NCBI GenBank assembly: GCA_015680685.1
Contig: MNCI01005375.1
Coordinates: forward strand, 8,887-72,886
Source of the DNA: Gnetum montanum
Taxonomy: Eukaryota > Streptophyta > Gnetopsida > Gnetales > Gnetaceae
Direction: 5' to 3'
DNA length: 64,000 bases
The notes under the pieces are model-generated. The model worked only from the letters and a program-made list of their open reading frames with translations, made no database searches and was not told the origin of the DNA. How positions within the stretch are numbered: position 1 is the first letter of the stretch; each line of letters starts with the position of its first letter. Of the stretch, positions 21,814 through 33,300 are shown piece after piece. Both the position numbers and the translations under genes were made by a program.

Positions 21814-24330
21814 TTACCAACAGGGTCAGATGGACCCTCAGACCTTCCTCAAAGAGGCTCTCCATCGGCTCAAGTGGTCCATCCGAGCCCTCCCGGTGGG
21901 GGAGAAGTTTTCGTTTCGGGCTAGCCACAAGTTGGTTTGGGCGCAGCCCGGACGCATCCAGGAGCAACAAGAGAATGGGGAGGACTTGCACACGGAGGAG
22001 ATGCACCTCCTTCGCCAACTTCAGAGCCTCGACAGTGAGGAGGAGCTCTATTGGCAGCAACGATCCTAGGTTAGATGGCTCCGAGAGGGGGACCAGCATA
22101 CGAAGTTCTTCTTCGCCATGGCAAAGACCCGGGGCGATACCCACATTCGTAGCATCCGTTCCCAGGCTAGGGTGGTGGTTGCTGATCCGCAAGGGATTGC
22201 CAATGAGCTCTCAGACTACTAGGGGAGTATTTGGGCTAAGCGCACCACCCTGCCCATCTCCGTCTGTGTGGCGAAGGTGCTCACGGCTGCGGACAATCAA
22301 CGCCTTCTGGCCCCCTTCTCCGAGGCCGAATTGACCACCACCATCAACAACATGCCAGGTGGTAAAGCACCAGGTCCGGACGGCTGGTCTCTGGAGTTCT
22401 TCAAAGCTTTTTTGGACATTGTGGACCCCAATCTCCTGGATCCTTTCAACATCATGCTGGCCAGATGGCAAGTACGGCGCGAAATCAATTGCTCGTGCAT
22501 CATCTGCATCCCCAAGCAGCTGAATGCACACTGCCCAGAGCACTTTCACCCTATTGGTGTGTGCAATGTCCTCATCTGCATCTTTTCCAAACTCTTGGTC
22601 AATCGCCTGCACCCCCTCCTGCATAAGTTGGTTGGCCACAATCAGGTGGGCTTCGTCCAGGGTAGGACCCTCTAGGACTAGGTTCTTCTTATGTAGGAGG
22701 TCCTTCACTCCCTCCGCGCCACAGGGTTTCCGGGACTTTGTCTCAAGCTTGACATCGCGAAGGCTTACGACACGCTTAGCTGGGAGGCCCTTCATGACAT
22801 CATGCATAGGAAAGGTTTTGACCCTGGATTTATCTAGCTCTGTGTGCATCTCCAGTCCTCTGCCGGGTTCTCTTTTGATGTGGGGGGGGGGGCGGCTATG
22901 GGGCTTCTCCTCCCCTGGTCAGGGTCTGAGGTAGGGTGACCCCCTGTCTCCTTTGCTTTTCATCATTGCCATGGACCTCATGTAATCCTACTGCAGCACC
23001 TCGGGGGTGGAGGGCCTTGACATTGCGGGGGTGGCTTGCCGCGTTGAGCACTACGCTGACGATACCATGCTTCTTTGTCAGGCGACGGTCCCGTAGGCCC
23101 AGTGTATCAACCTGGCTCTATCTCGACTGGCTGCAGAGTTAGGCTTAGAAATCAACTACACCAAGTCGGCGGCGGCAGGTGCAGCACCGGGTTTCACAAG
23201 TTCTGAACGGGCAACCTGGGAAGAACACCGATACCTACCTGGGTATCCCGCTGTTCCAGTGAGCGAGGAAAAACTCTTGGATCCCCCTCCTGGCCAAGCT
23301 TGAGCACTACATCAATTACTGGGCAAACCGTTTTCTTCCGCACAAAGGTCGCCTCCTCGTGACCACTGGGATCCTTGCGGCCACCACGCGCTTTGTGGCG
23401 GTTGTCGCCGTGGCCCCCGCGGCCATCATCCACCAGATCAAAGCCCGGATCCATTGTTTCTTGTGGTGGGGGGGGGGCAAAGGGAGGAGCAAACTCCATC
23501 TTGTTAATTGGCATTGCACGGCCCGTCCTTGTACGGCGGGGGGGCTGGGGGTCACGACGTTCGAGGATGAGTGTGCGATGTGGCAGCAACGGCTGGTCTG
23601 TCGGCTCACTCGTGCTCGGGGGGAGTCCAGTTAGTGGGGCCGTATCGTTCACCAGAAGTACACGCTCTGGATGTCGGGTTCGCATGTTTCGAGGCCCTGG
23701 ATGACTCTCTCCCAGCATGTGCGGCGGATGTTGAATCTGCACTGGATCCACCTCGAGCCGTGCACCCTTTTGACCCATAAATACCCCCCTGAGGACGGCT
23801 GGATGGCAGTTTGGCACGGGCGGCTCCCTGAGAAATTAAAAATCTTTCTCTGGCTGCTCAAGTCCATCGTGCTCCCCGTGCCTGTGTTCTTGCAGCAGCA
23901 CAACATCATGCAGGACCCCACGTGTCCGCGTTGTGGCCGCGACCCCGAGACCCTCAACCACTTCGTTTATGAATGCCCCTGCATGCGTGTCACTTGGCGC
24001 ACATGCAAAAGACCTCCCCGCCCCCACCCCCCGCGACAGTTTGACGGTGATTCCTGGTCGGCGCTATTACTTTGGCACGCCTGGAAGGCGCGGAATTGCA
24101 CAGTTTTTACACAGGCGGCTACCCCCCAGCAACTTATCCTGCAGACCTACCAGGCGTGGCGTGAGATTGTGGCCGCCATGGGGCAGATGCCGACGTACGA
24201 GCCTGGCTGCGCGGACTTCCAGGCGGATGAGGAGCTGTGGCGGATGGTTTGCCAATGCGGATGGGACGCCCTACTGCAGCGGCTGTTCGAGGACCCTGAC
24301 CTGCCTGACAACTCTTTCTTTACCAACTAG
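21740..24330 (+). pseudogene. LINE ORF2 reverse transcriptase and zf-RVT finger
   Basis: RT copies LINE RNA at the nicked target. In order: RPFRFEPSWL linker, GGKAPGPDGW (22,360), NQVGFVQGRTL (22,640), LDIAKAYDTLSW (22,750), QGLR-stop-GDPLSP region (22,920), HYADDTMLL catalytic motif (23,050), then WANRFLPHKGRLL and a C-terminal finger CPRCGRDPETLNHFVYEC (23,926-23,980). The protein ends TN-TAG at 24,328. Stops at 22,067, 22,220, 22,673, 22,679, 22,694 and 22,835 are all TAG. A frameshift sits in the G-run at 22,879-22,890, and another near 23,100-23,300. The Asp pair of YADD is preserved. Confidence 0.88.
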
Positions 24331-25480
24331 CGCGGTGATCAGACTTTCTTCCGAGGCCAAGTAATTCGCCTGACAGAGGCTGCTCTGGCCAACTACCTGG
24401 GGATCCCGGCCGTTGGGGAGATCATCCTGCCAACCTCCCGTGGCCTCCATAACTCTGCGACCTTCTTCGAGGGGTTTTCCCCGAGAACGCAGACTTGTTA
24501 GGTCCCTCAGACGTCCCTTCTGCGCCTCTAGGCTCATGCGGCCTTCTTGGTCGAACGCTTCTTTATGTAGTCGGGGAATGTGTCCAAACTCTAGGGGCTG
24601 CATTTCACCTTCCTGCGGTGCTTGAAGGAGGGCACCCAGGTAAACCTACCATGGTTCTTCCTCGAGGCCCTCTGCCTTCAGCGGTGGGGTCTCCGTTCGG
24701 GGCTTATTTTGGCCCTGTGGAGGGGGGCGGGGCGTAGGGGGGGCAGGCCTGTCCTCTACCCCCACTAAGGGCTATTTTGCTGACCCCCCTTGCTTCCCCC
24801 CCTTCCTCCACTCAATGACGGTGAGCGGCTCTCCACCTTTCCTGGGGACGCCGCTCCCACCGCAACCCTGCCCTCTCACCCGACCCCCTAGCGCCCCCCC
24901 GCACTGGGAGGTGCAGCTTAAATAGGAGGTTTCTGCGGCTTGGGCAGCCGAGCAACAGTCCTCGGAGAGTCGGTGGACCGAGGCCCTGGCCAAGTGGTGC
25001 GCCGACCACGATGCCCAGCTTCAGGAACAAGCACAATAGCTGAACAAGCAGCATACACTCGCAATGGACACCTTGCGAGCCCAGCTCACGGATGAGCTCC
25101 GGGACCGGATCAGGGAGGAGATGCATCAGGAGGAGGCAGACCGGCAGGCCTAGGAGGCGGCGGCCGAGGAGGAGCAAGAATGCCTGCAGGAGGAAGAGGT
25201 GCAAGGCAACGGCAACTCGACTGGGTGCATCAACACAGTACCCGCCAGTGGCTCAGGGGGGGTGCTGCCCGTATAGCATCCTTGGAATTAGCTGTGAGAG
25301 CTCCTCGGAGGAGCTTAGATGGCACATCCAGCGCACGTCCGCTAGATTCCACGCGGATGCGCGGGATTCCTCAGCAGACTGGCATAGGCACGAGGCTCTT
25401 TTGCAGGGGTTTCAACAGGCCGCTAACTTCATGGACACTGAGGACCACCATGCCACCCTGGGCCTGCTCCATGAGTTGGA
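24331..25480 (+). pseudogene. LINE ORF3: extra domain plus coiled coil, not usual in L1
   Basis: Immediately after the ORF2 stop a further coding stretch reads TFFRGQVIRLTEAALANYLG and IPAVGEI (24,340-24,410), then LHFTFLRCLKEGTQVNLPW (24,600-24,650). The pattern V-x-G-x-x-(I/V)-x-(L/F)...LG-I-P-x-x-G looks like the plant transposon-associated proteins found in LTR elements, and resembles the antisense gene of A (VQGVWVVFEINDQLF...VPSDG). A long coiled coil follows (24,900-25,220; DAQLQEQAQ, LRAQLTDELRDRIREEMHQE), with three TAG stops at Gln-like positions, and a last segment HEALLQGFQQAANFMD. Plant L1 elements normally end after the finger. Function is unknown. Confidence 0.6.
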
Positions 25481-25875
25481 GTTGCCTCGGTGTGCCTGTC
25501 ACCAGCTGTCGACCCGCCCCTGGCCCCTCTCCCCCCCCATTCTCTGTTGGGCTCGTCATTTCTGTTTGTGTGGGGTCGTGCCCCCTGTTGGGGGTGCGCC
25601 CCCCCTTCCTGTCCTCCCCCTTACTTTTGCATTGTGGGTGCGTCCCCCTGACATTGGGGGTGCACCCCCCCATGTTTGGGGGGTTTGGACATCTGTACGA
25701 CATCTGTATGGCTCCGTGGTTAGGCCGCCATGCTGGGGGTCAGCCGAGTTTTTTCTCTTGATCTTTTGTGGGTTTCCGGGGACCCCTTCCCCCTCTTCGG
25801 GGTGGGCCACCCCCGCTTGTACTTGTACCTGTGTACCATTCTTTCAGTAATACATTCCCAAAGATTCTCTCAAAA
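25481..25875 (+). other. LINE 3' untranslated region and A tail
   Basis: C/T/G-rich untranslated sequence with runs of CCCCC and GGGGG, ending ATTCTCTCAAAA before the duplicated target. The A tail is very short, four bases plus the A-run of the target. Confidence 0.7.
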
Positions 25876-25890
25876 AAAACACCATAGGTG
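25876..25890. repeat. LINE target-site duplication, right copy
   Basis: Exact copy of 19,844-19,858. Element A sequence resumes at 25,891. Confidence 0.95.
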
Positions 25891-26366
25891 TCAAGTGACC
25901 ACCTAGCCTAGTGTTGGTGCCATGCGAGTCTCTTAGGCTCCAACACCTATCACCTGAGTGCCTAGCCCAAGATTCATAGCATTTTGACTTCCTTTGCATG
26001 AAGTTCTAAGTGAATATACCCTTGGATCACCAAGAACTCAAACATAAGCATAACTTTAAGTTTCTCCACTGGAATGGGAGGGAACTTACTCCTTCCCCTG
26101 ATGTCATCATCTCGTTGACTGAAACGTATCAATGGGTCTTAAAGCAACTACTATGAGTGAGTATGTCTAGTTAATGGGATACAACTTCCCACTATGATGA
26201 GATGTTCTAGGATGGACAGGAAGATTTGGACTCCCATTTTGAAGGTGGTGTTCAAATATATGCTACAGTTGTCCCTTCTGCAATAGTCTTCTAGTCAAAC
26301 TAGCTTTTCTCATTTACCCCATTCATGATTACCATGATCCCACTACAACCTACACCTGTGTCAACC
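25891..26366. other. Element A leader before gag
   Basis: About 480 bases without recognisable coding content on the element strand, between the LINE and the first plausible gag ATG. Confidence 0.5.
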
Positions 26367-28080
26367 ATGGGCAGCCATCCTGTACCTTTTGCATACCAAT
26401 AGGAAGCTCCTTTAGCTCTGTTCTTAGTTACCCTTCCTTCTTAGTCTACCCCAGTAGCATACCCAACGTCAGTCACAGCTATGCTACAATATGTTTACAC
26501 TTTTCCCACATCTCAGTCACATGCAAGCTTCACCTTTGGTCCTACAGCTGTACCTGTCTCACAACCAATGTCTAACCTAGTCTCAACTGTGTGGTGGGGG
26601 TCAACCTCATCCTTACCTATGGCACAACCCCCTTAGGTATCATACTACGTGTAGCCTCAAGCACATGAGCTCTCACACATAGTACAACCCAGCACAAGGC
26701 TATGTGCCACCCCACCAATGAGGCAACCTATCAACCCCACAGCCCCACCAATAACCACTACATCAATAGCACAACCCACTACATGGTGGAGGGCCCAAAC
26801 GACACAATTCATAGGAGTGGCACCAACAGTGCACCCATGGGCCAGGCCGCTACAACTACACCACAACCCCCATCGATGCACATGGCAGCTACTCAAGTAG
26901 CCTCCCAACCATCTACAACATCATTGGGTTTGGATCAAACTTTTCAGCTTATCCAAATCATTATTGAGGAAATTAAATGCCTCAAAGCTGCTGGTTTCGA
27001 CACGGTGTAGGTCATGGATTTCTACCATGACGATCCCATCATCCTAACTATCCCCATGCTCATGTTGCCCCCTGGGATGCCACTTCCTCAATTCACAAAA
27101 TACAATGGGAAGGGTAATCCCAACACACATTTAGTAACATTCAAATTTGAATCCTTATTGTTGCAATAGTGGCTGCACACTATCATCCACATCTTTGTCA
27201 TGTCTTTGATGGGAAAATCTCTAGATTGGTATCATGCACTCCTACACACCTCCATCTCAACTCTAGAGGAGCTGCTGAGTCAGTTTTTGACCCATTTCAA
27301 GTATAACCTGAAATCGAAGGTCACGCTAGATTAGTTGATGAGTGTCAAGCAAGACCCACTGGAATCTGTGCAAAGGTTCATACAGTGGTAGAGTTCCACC
27401 TTGAATGAGATACACAAGCCTATCGTAGAGTCCCACTTGTTGGCCATATTAAAGGGGGCAACAAATGATTTCATTAAATTAAAACTGTACCACCTAGCCC
27501 CGCACTCCCTTAGTCAAGCTTTCACTCAAATGAAGAGCATCCAAGATGTGGCCAAAGCCAGTAAAGGCTTGTCCTATGTTCCATACAAAAACACATATAT
27601 CAAAAAAGACAAGGAGAAGGGCAAGGCTACAACAACCATGGTGGCTACTATGGCAAATGAAGCCAAACCCAACAACAGCAACTCTAAAAAGGCAACCACA
27701 GCAACAACATATGGCTCAAGCAACATTGGTTAGCCCTCAACACTAGCACCCGAGGCGTCAATCGAGCTTAAACCCAACGTCGAGCTCAAGGATTGCTCCA
27801 AGTACACTCCTTTACTCATTAACCCTTCAAAGCTTCTAAAGCAACTATTGGGGGTTGGGTATATTTAGCATAAGAAAATGTTGAAGGAGGAGATTAAGCA
27901 TCATAAGAAGTAATGCGAACTTCATAGGGACCCCTCCTTGGCCATGCCCAATGAGCTACAAGTTCCTAAGAATTTCAGGCTAGAACGGTTCTGTGATTAC
28001 CATCAACTATGCGATCATGACACAAACTACTACATGGTGTTGAAAGATGACATTCAATAAATGATCGATTAGGGAAAGCT
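26367..28080 (+). pseudogene. Element A gag
   Basis: Gag forms the particle. From ATG 26,367 a Pro/Thr/Gln/His-rich N-terminal region runs to about 26,900, where the frame changes; from there one frame (phase of 26,702) continues into the protease. The gag core is at 27,040-27,560: GKSLDWYHALLHTSISTLEE, QDPLESVQRFIQW, VESHLLAILKGATNDF. Near 27,990 FCDYHQLCDHDTNYYMVLKD is a degenerate zinc knuckle of the Tat type (C-x2-H...H-x-T...C), with the last Cys changed to Tyr. In-frame stops include TAG at LQ-, VTLD- and IQW- positions. Confidence 0.75.
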
Positions 28081-28448
28081 TGTCCTAGATGAAAGTAGTC
28101 CTGTTCACCCTGAAAACCAATCCATGTACATTTACAAGGACCCCCTCAAAGCCAACAATGTGGGGTATATCATCAATATAATTGGCATTAATAGTAACCC
28201 AGAACACCACAACAACCATTTGTGGTGCATGTGCCTAAATGTAGCATGACGACATTGACAATAGAAAAAAATATGCCACAACAACCATTCATCCTTAAGG
28301 TTCCTCCTCAAACATCCACCCCTACACCTTTTGTTCTCAAAGGCACACCACTACCTACACTGACACCATAGGAATTTTTTGTCATTAAGGTGCCAAAAAT
28401 TTAAGTGCCTTTGACACACAATGATAAAACAACTAAAATAGCTCCACA

Positions 28449-28491
28449 GCCCCCCCCCCCTCCCCCACCCCCCCCCCCCCCCCCCCCCCAT
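28449..28491. repeat. Poly(C) tract in the gag-protease linker of A
   Basis: A run of nearly pure C with single T and A interruptions. It lies in the Pro-rich linker and encodes a polyproline run. On the minus strand it is a G-rich tract able to form a quadruplex; length may vary or be misassembled. Confidence 0.8.
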
Positions 28492-28804
28492 TCAAGAAAA
28501 ATGGAAAGAGCATTTAGCAGACAAGATGGCCAAGGAATGCATCGCTTTAGGTCCTCCCAAGCCTACCCCCTTGCCCTTGGTGCCTACAATCCCCTTATCA
28601 TCAACAACTAATAATGTCATACAGAAGCAATTGTCACCGTCTCATTTGAGAAAGCAAAACCCTCAACTTGAAGATTCCCCTTCTCAGGAGATCTGTCTCC
28701 TAGGACGAATGGAGGAGAAGAAGGGTAACAGGCAAGATGGTGGGTAGGATCTATTCACCATCCTTACACAAGTCAAGCAGGCTCTAATATAAAAAAACAC
28801 AACC

Positions 28805-29420
28805 TTGAGCTTGTATGACTTGATAATAACTTCTACTGCAGATGACGAGACTGTGGTTCACATGTTAACATCCATACCGGTTGGCAAAAACATGCTGGCA
28901 GAGGAAAAAGTGATTCATGTTGTTATGCTTCCCTCTACAGTTGAGGAACCATGGCCATCTCAGTTAACATTTCATGATGAGTCCATTAAGGATGATCCTA
29001 AAAAGGGTCAGGTGATAACAACACCCATGTTCATCATAATTTGGGTCAATTAGTGCAAGATCCAAAGGGTACATGTTGATGATGGGGCTGCTACTAATGT
29101 CATCCCCTTTTTGATAGTGGAAAAATTCGGCTTGGTCGATCAAATTGAGCCCACAATGACATCTTGCCTAAAATCGTTTAACGTGGCACGTGTGCAAGTA
29201 AAAGAAACTATGCACATCAACTTTGTAGTAGAGGACTAGTCACCACAAGCACAGTATTCATAGTGGTAGAAGAAATGCCTAAGTTCAACCTAATCCTAGG
29301 GAGATCATGGTTGGTCCAACTAAGGGTTGTTTCCTCTCTAATACACTAGGAGATTCACTTGCCCTATGCGGGAGGGGAAGTGATAATTCATGGTGATGAA
29401 GTGGCTCCCTAAGCCATAAA
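28805..29420 (+). pseudogene. Element A aspartic protease
   Basis: This continues the gag frame. The active-site region reads VHVDDGAATNVIP at about 29,075 (DDGA in place of the usual DxGA/S with small residues); the frame is interrupted by TAG just upstream (WVN-stop). Further on, words for ILGRSWLVQL-type protease end (29,300) and IHLPYAGGE-like text are present after a frameshift. The protease would mature the gag-pol polyprotein. RT does not follow directly: nearly 6 kb of spacer intervenes. Confidence 0.7.
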
Positions 29421-29819
29421 CAATGTAGGAATGGAGCAAGGATCAGAGATTGAAATCTCTAAATATTGAACCCCCATTCAAACTAAAGTGTCTGAACAAG
29501 TTGAAACCAGTTCAAACGAAGCAGCAACATGGGCTAAGTTGCCCTTTCAGGTAGGCAGTAGATGATGACATAAATGAATATCATAACAAAGCCCTCAGCC
29601 ATATGCATCACCTAGCCCATGATGGGTTAGGAAGTAGCTACGAGAATGATTGTTTCTTGCGTTAGCATAACTACATCACTACTTTCACCATGATTATTGC
29701 TTGCATCAATGATATGTCCACTGGTCACATTGCTTTTCTCTGTATTCATTGTTTATGCTAGCGTCTTCCTCACTATTTACATTGTCCACATTATGTCCAT
29801 TTTTTGCATCATACCATGG
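29421..29819. other. Element A protease-to-array spacer
   Basis: Four hundred bases with no gene recognised on either strand. Confidence 0.4.
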
Positions 29820-30032
29820 CCTGCTAAGGCCTAAAACTGGCAAAATATTTTCCTTTCTTATCACCCTATGGTGGCTCGAAATGGCCTAAAACTAGTGATG
29901 GGCCAAAATGGCCTAAAACTACTAATCGCTCAAAATGGCCTAAAACTAGCAATGGCCCAAAATGGCCTTAAACTATTGTTATGGCCTGAAATGGCCTAAA
30001 ACTAGCAATGGCTCGAAATGGCCTAAAACTAA
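29820..30032 (+). repeat. Array 1 of the AAACTAG repeat in A
   Basis: Eight copies of a unit close to ATGGCCTAAAACTAGCAATG, 20-35 bases apart, in one orientation. The core AAACTA(G) word also makes arrays 2 and 3 of A and recurs in element D. Confidence 0.8.
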
Positions 30033-30357
30033 GATGAGAAGCTTCCAAGAAGATTAAAAAGACAAAGAATAAAAGAATAGATACAACACACTGGCCAAAA
30101 TGAAATAAATCTCTTCACATCATATTCTTCATTCAATATCAACCAATAATATTTACAAAATTTTTTGTAAATCCAAAGACAAGAATAAAATTCCCCACCA
30201 CTACACGATGAGTCTTCGCTTGCATCACCATTCCCTACTTCATTGAGTCTGGCATTTTCATTTGGATCCTGTGGAACAAAGAGAATAAAACAATCAATTA
30301 AAGCTACAACAAAGTTTGTTATAAAATAAAGTATGATACCACAAAAGGTAACTAACT

Positions 30358-33300
30358 CAAGATGGCCTCGTGTCTATTTCTGGGGGTATCCGATCCATTC
30401 CAGCCGAGAGATATTGTAGGATCTCCTCCTCGGTGATGTTGGCCCAATTCCTATCTCCCAAATCAATGCTTTTCTCAACCTTCTCCTTTTCTATAGCTAT
30501 CCATTTGGGTGGCCCTGGAGAAAAGGTGGCAGTGGTGGTCTCACTCTCAGGTAGGGTCATCTTACATTTGGGAGATTCACTAACTATCACCTATTTCATG
30601 AACCTATCATAAGCCCTGGAAGCACCAATAATGTCAAGGAATAGCTCATGGGTATGCAACTTGACTGAAGCATCCTGATATTGTTTATGGTAGGTGGCAC
30701 ATTTTGTTTTATACATATGTTTGTGATTCTTCTGTGCCTATCCCCACTCATAAACCTTCGTACTATAATCCTTTCAGTCTTGGTTCTTCTAGGCTAGAAC
30801 GTCCATTTGCATGTGTTGTTTGATTATTTCACATGTGGCTTCATTGTTACATCGCACGGCTATCCAATATCTTGCATAGTCGATGATAGTTGTATGCCAA
30901 CTACCATCGTGAGTGCTCCAGGCCAACAAGAATTCATTCCTAGATTAGAGATCCCCCACCTTAGTAGTTAGGTTTGCCTTCTCCTTCTCAAGTTTTTGCA
31001 CCTATTTCTAGAGGTCTCCATTCACACACCTACACTTTCATAGAGAGCATTCCAAGTACAATACATATTTACTTGCTTAATCTTATATGTGACAAGGTAC
31101 TTCAATCACCTCTGGCAGAAATTCAAGAATGACATCAACCTTAACCAGCTGCTTGGGATCCTAGTTCAGGTGAAAGGCTACCAACCACACATGGAAGGGC
31201 ATTAGTCACAGTGACATAGTGAAATTGTAACAATGTAGAAATCCTAGCATAGAAACTTTAACTCACCAGTATACGAATCGATCTGTCTTAGATGATCGAT
31301 CATGTCATCGACCACCCCCTCCATAAAAGTGAATTTGTTGGGGGTCTTAGTCCATGGTCGGAGATGGATCGAAGAAGGGCCAGGAGTATCAATAGTGGTG
31401 TCTTCCACACGTTAAAAGATGTTAGCCATAGTGCAGAAGACTACAACAAAGCTGATGAACAATGTAAGTGACAGTGTAAAGCTCCTACAAAGCAAACCCT
31501 CAGGGGTGATAGTGGGGGGGGGGTTCCCATCGGTGCACTATCAAATAAACAGTCAAACTCACCAGTGTCAAAATGGAGCCCCTCTCTTTCCAGCTGACCC
31601 AATAATGTAGTAGCATCCTCAACACTCATATGTCCCTCTGGTACTAAACCACACTTAGCAAAAGGATCATTAGTAGGGGCCTCTTTATCTTCACCCATCA
31701 TCCTATTCCAAGGGCTAGAACCTCTTCCTCCCCTTCTTCTTCCTCTTCCTCTACTAATAAAACATAATTATAGTAAGCAAGATACATCAACTTGGAACAA
31801 ACACTATGTTGTGCAATGCTATCTAGCATAGCATAGTGTAGCAAGCATTAACCAAATAGTCAAACATGCTTACTAATTGGGGGTTGCACTCTACAAATTT
31901 TGAGTCATAGCTTCTTCCCTCTCTCTTCATTTGTATGGGGATGCTCTTCGGTAGGATAAAATTTTTTATGTTGCAACTTAGTCTTCATTGTTTCTGCAAT
32001 GAGGCATGCTCCCCTTGACATGCTACCTGTGTTAAATGGGGTTGCCTCTCCCATGCTATCCTAGGCATGAAAGGGATGTGCCACCAATTCCTTGTCATTA
32101 TTGAAAGTGATTCCCTAATAGCCTATGGGGGATCTTGGGACCATGTGGTATGGAAGACCTGGAAAATCCATGGCTTTGACATCTGGCTATGATCTTGTTG
32201 TACCTAGATGCCATTCTCACGGAACACTAGGAACTCTGCAAAGCACTGCAAGCAAGCTATGAAAAAGGCATAGTGTATGTTGAAATGGGACTCAAGCTTC
32301 TCACAGAGATTGACCATTTTGAAAGGTACTAGGATCAATTATAATTGGTTCCTTCCTCCTTAACCTCCCTCATTATCCAAGCTTTCTCCATGCCAAAGAT
32401 ATGCCCTTGGAAGAGTAGCCTGGATAAAGCATGGACACAGAAGACAGGGTAAATCCTTTCGGCCACCACTAGCTTAACCTTGTGAATGTAAATTCCCTTT
32501 TAGTCCTTACTTATCCCTAGCCACTCCTCAATGCCCCCTTGATGGTTCACATCTTTCTTATATTTTTCTCCTACAAGGAGACCATCAGAAGGGACATCAA
32601 AAAGTTCTGCAAAAAGTTGGTCATTAATTTCGAATACCACCCACACACCTTGAACACGTGTACAGAAGCGGTCAACCTTCTTGGTGAAGGAATCAACTAG
32701 GGAAAGCATTTTGATAGCTGGGACATTTCGATTGAAAGCCAAGAATAAGTGCATGAGCCTAGCCTCTTGAAGTTTATGGACAATGGTGGCTGGGGCTCCA
32801 TTGCAGAGCCAACGTTGAGTTTCCTCCACCTCTCTGTACTTGAAGAAGAGGTTGGTTTTGTCATGCCTAGAGGTGATCACAGTAACCTCTTCGGATTTTT
32901 TCACCACTGTAACAGTTTGCAAAAAAAAATGAAAAAGTTAGCAAAAAAAATCATGAAATCACATCATCACTAAAACACATAACAACGAATCCATGGTTTA
33001 GCGTACTAGGTTTAAATGGTGTAGGAAATGGTGGGAGTTCCACTAGCACATCTTTGACGGTAAGCAGCCTAAGGGATGCCCACTCCCCATCCAACCAACC
33101 AGCTTGCTTACACTTTTTGTAAAATTTGGAATACCAGGTTGGATAGGTTTTAAACTTAAGCCCAAGTTGTCCTATTACGCCGACGCGCATGTTCCCAGTA
33201 TAGGAGAACTCCTGCAAGGCCATTTGTGCCAACACAAAGGCATCAATGTTATTGTGAAGACCATTTCCATCAATATAAAAGTTGGCAATACACAAAAATG

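Larger units (their letters stand above)
19859..25875 (+). mobile_element. L1-type LINE inserted in element A
   Basis: A GC-rich 6.0 kb block in AT-rich surroundings, bounded by a perfect 15-bp duplication and ending in a short A tail. It holds ORF1 with a zinc knuckle, ORF2 with endonuclease remnant, RT and zf-RVT-type finger, and a further ORF3 with a coiled coil. Amber stops and a few frameshifts break all three. A sequencing gap (Ns) lies between ORF1 and ORF2. The intact duplication says the insertion is younger than its host element A. Confidence 0.93.

Noticed and set aside
22211-22849. 212-residue minus ORF antisense to LINE RT
   Set aside because: The plus strand here carries clear RT motifs; the antisense frame is open by composition.
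23194-24027. Several minus ORFs antisense to the LINE finger region
   Set aside because: Plus-strand coding (CPRCG...HFVYEC) is unambiguous here.
19909-25480. TAG as a reassigned sense codon
   Set aside because: Elements also contain TAA, TGA and frameshifts, and some genes end at TAG. No nuclear code change is known in seed plants. Methylation-linked decay explains the pattern.
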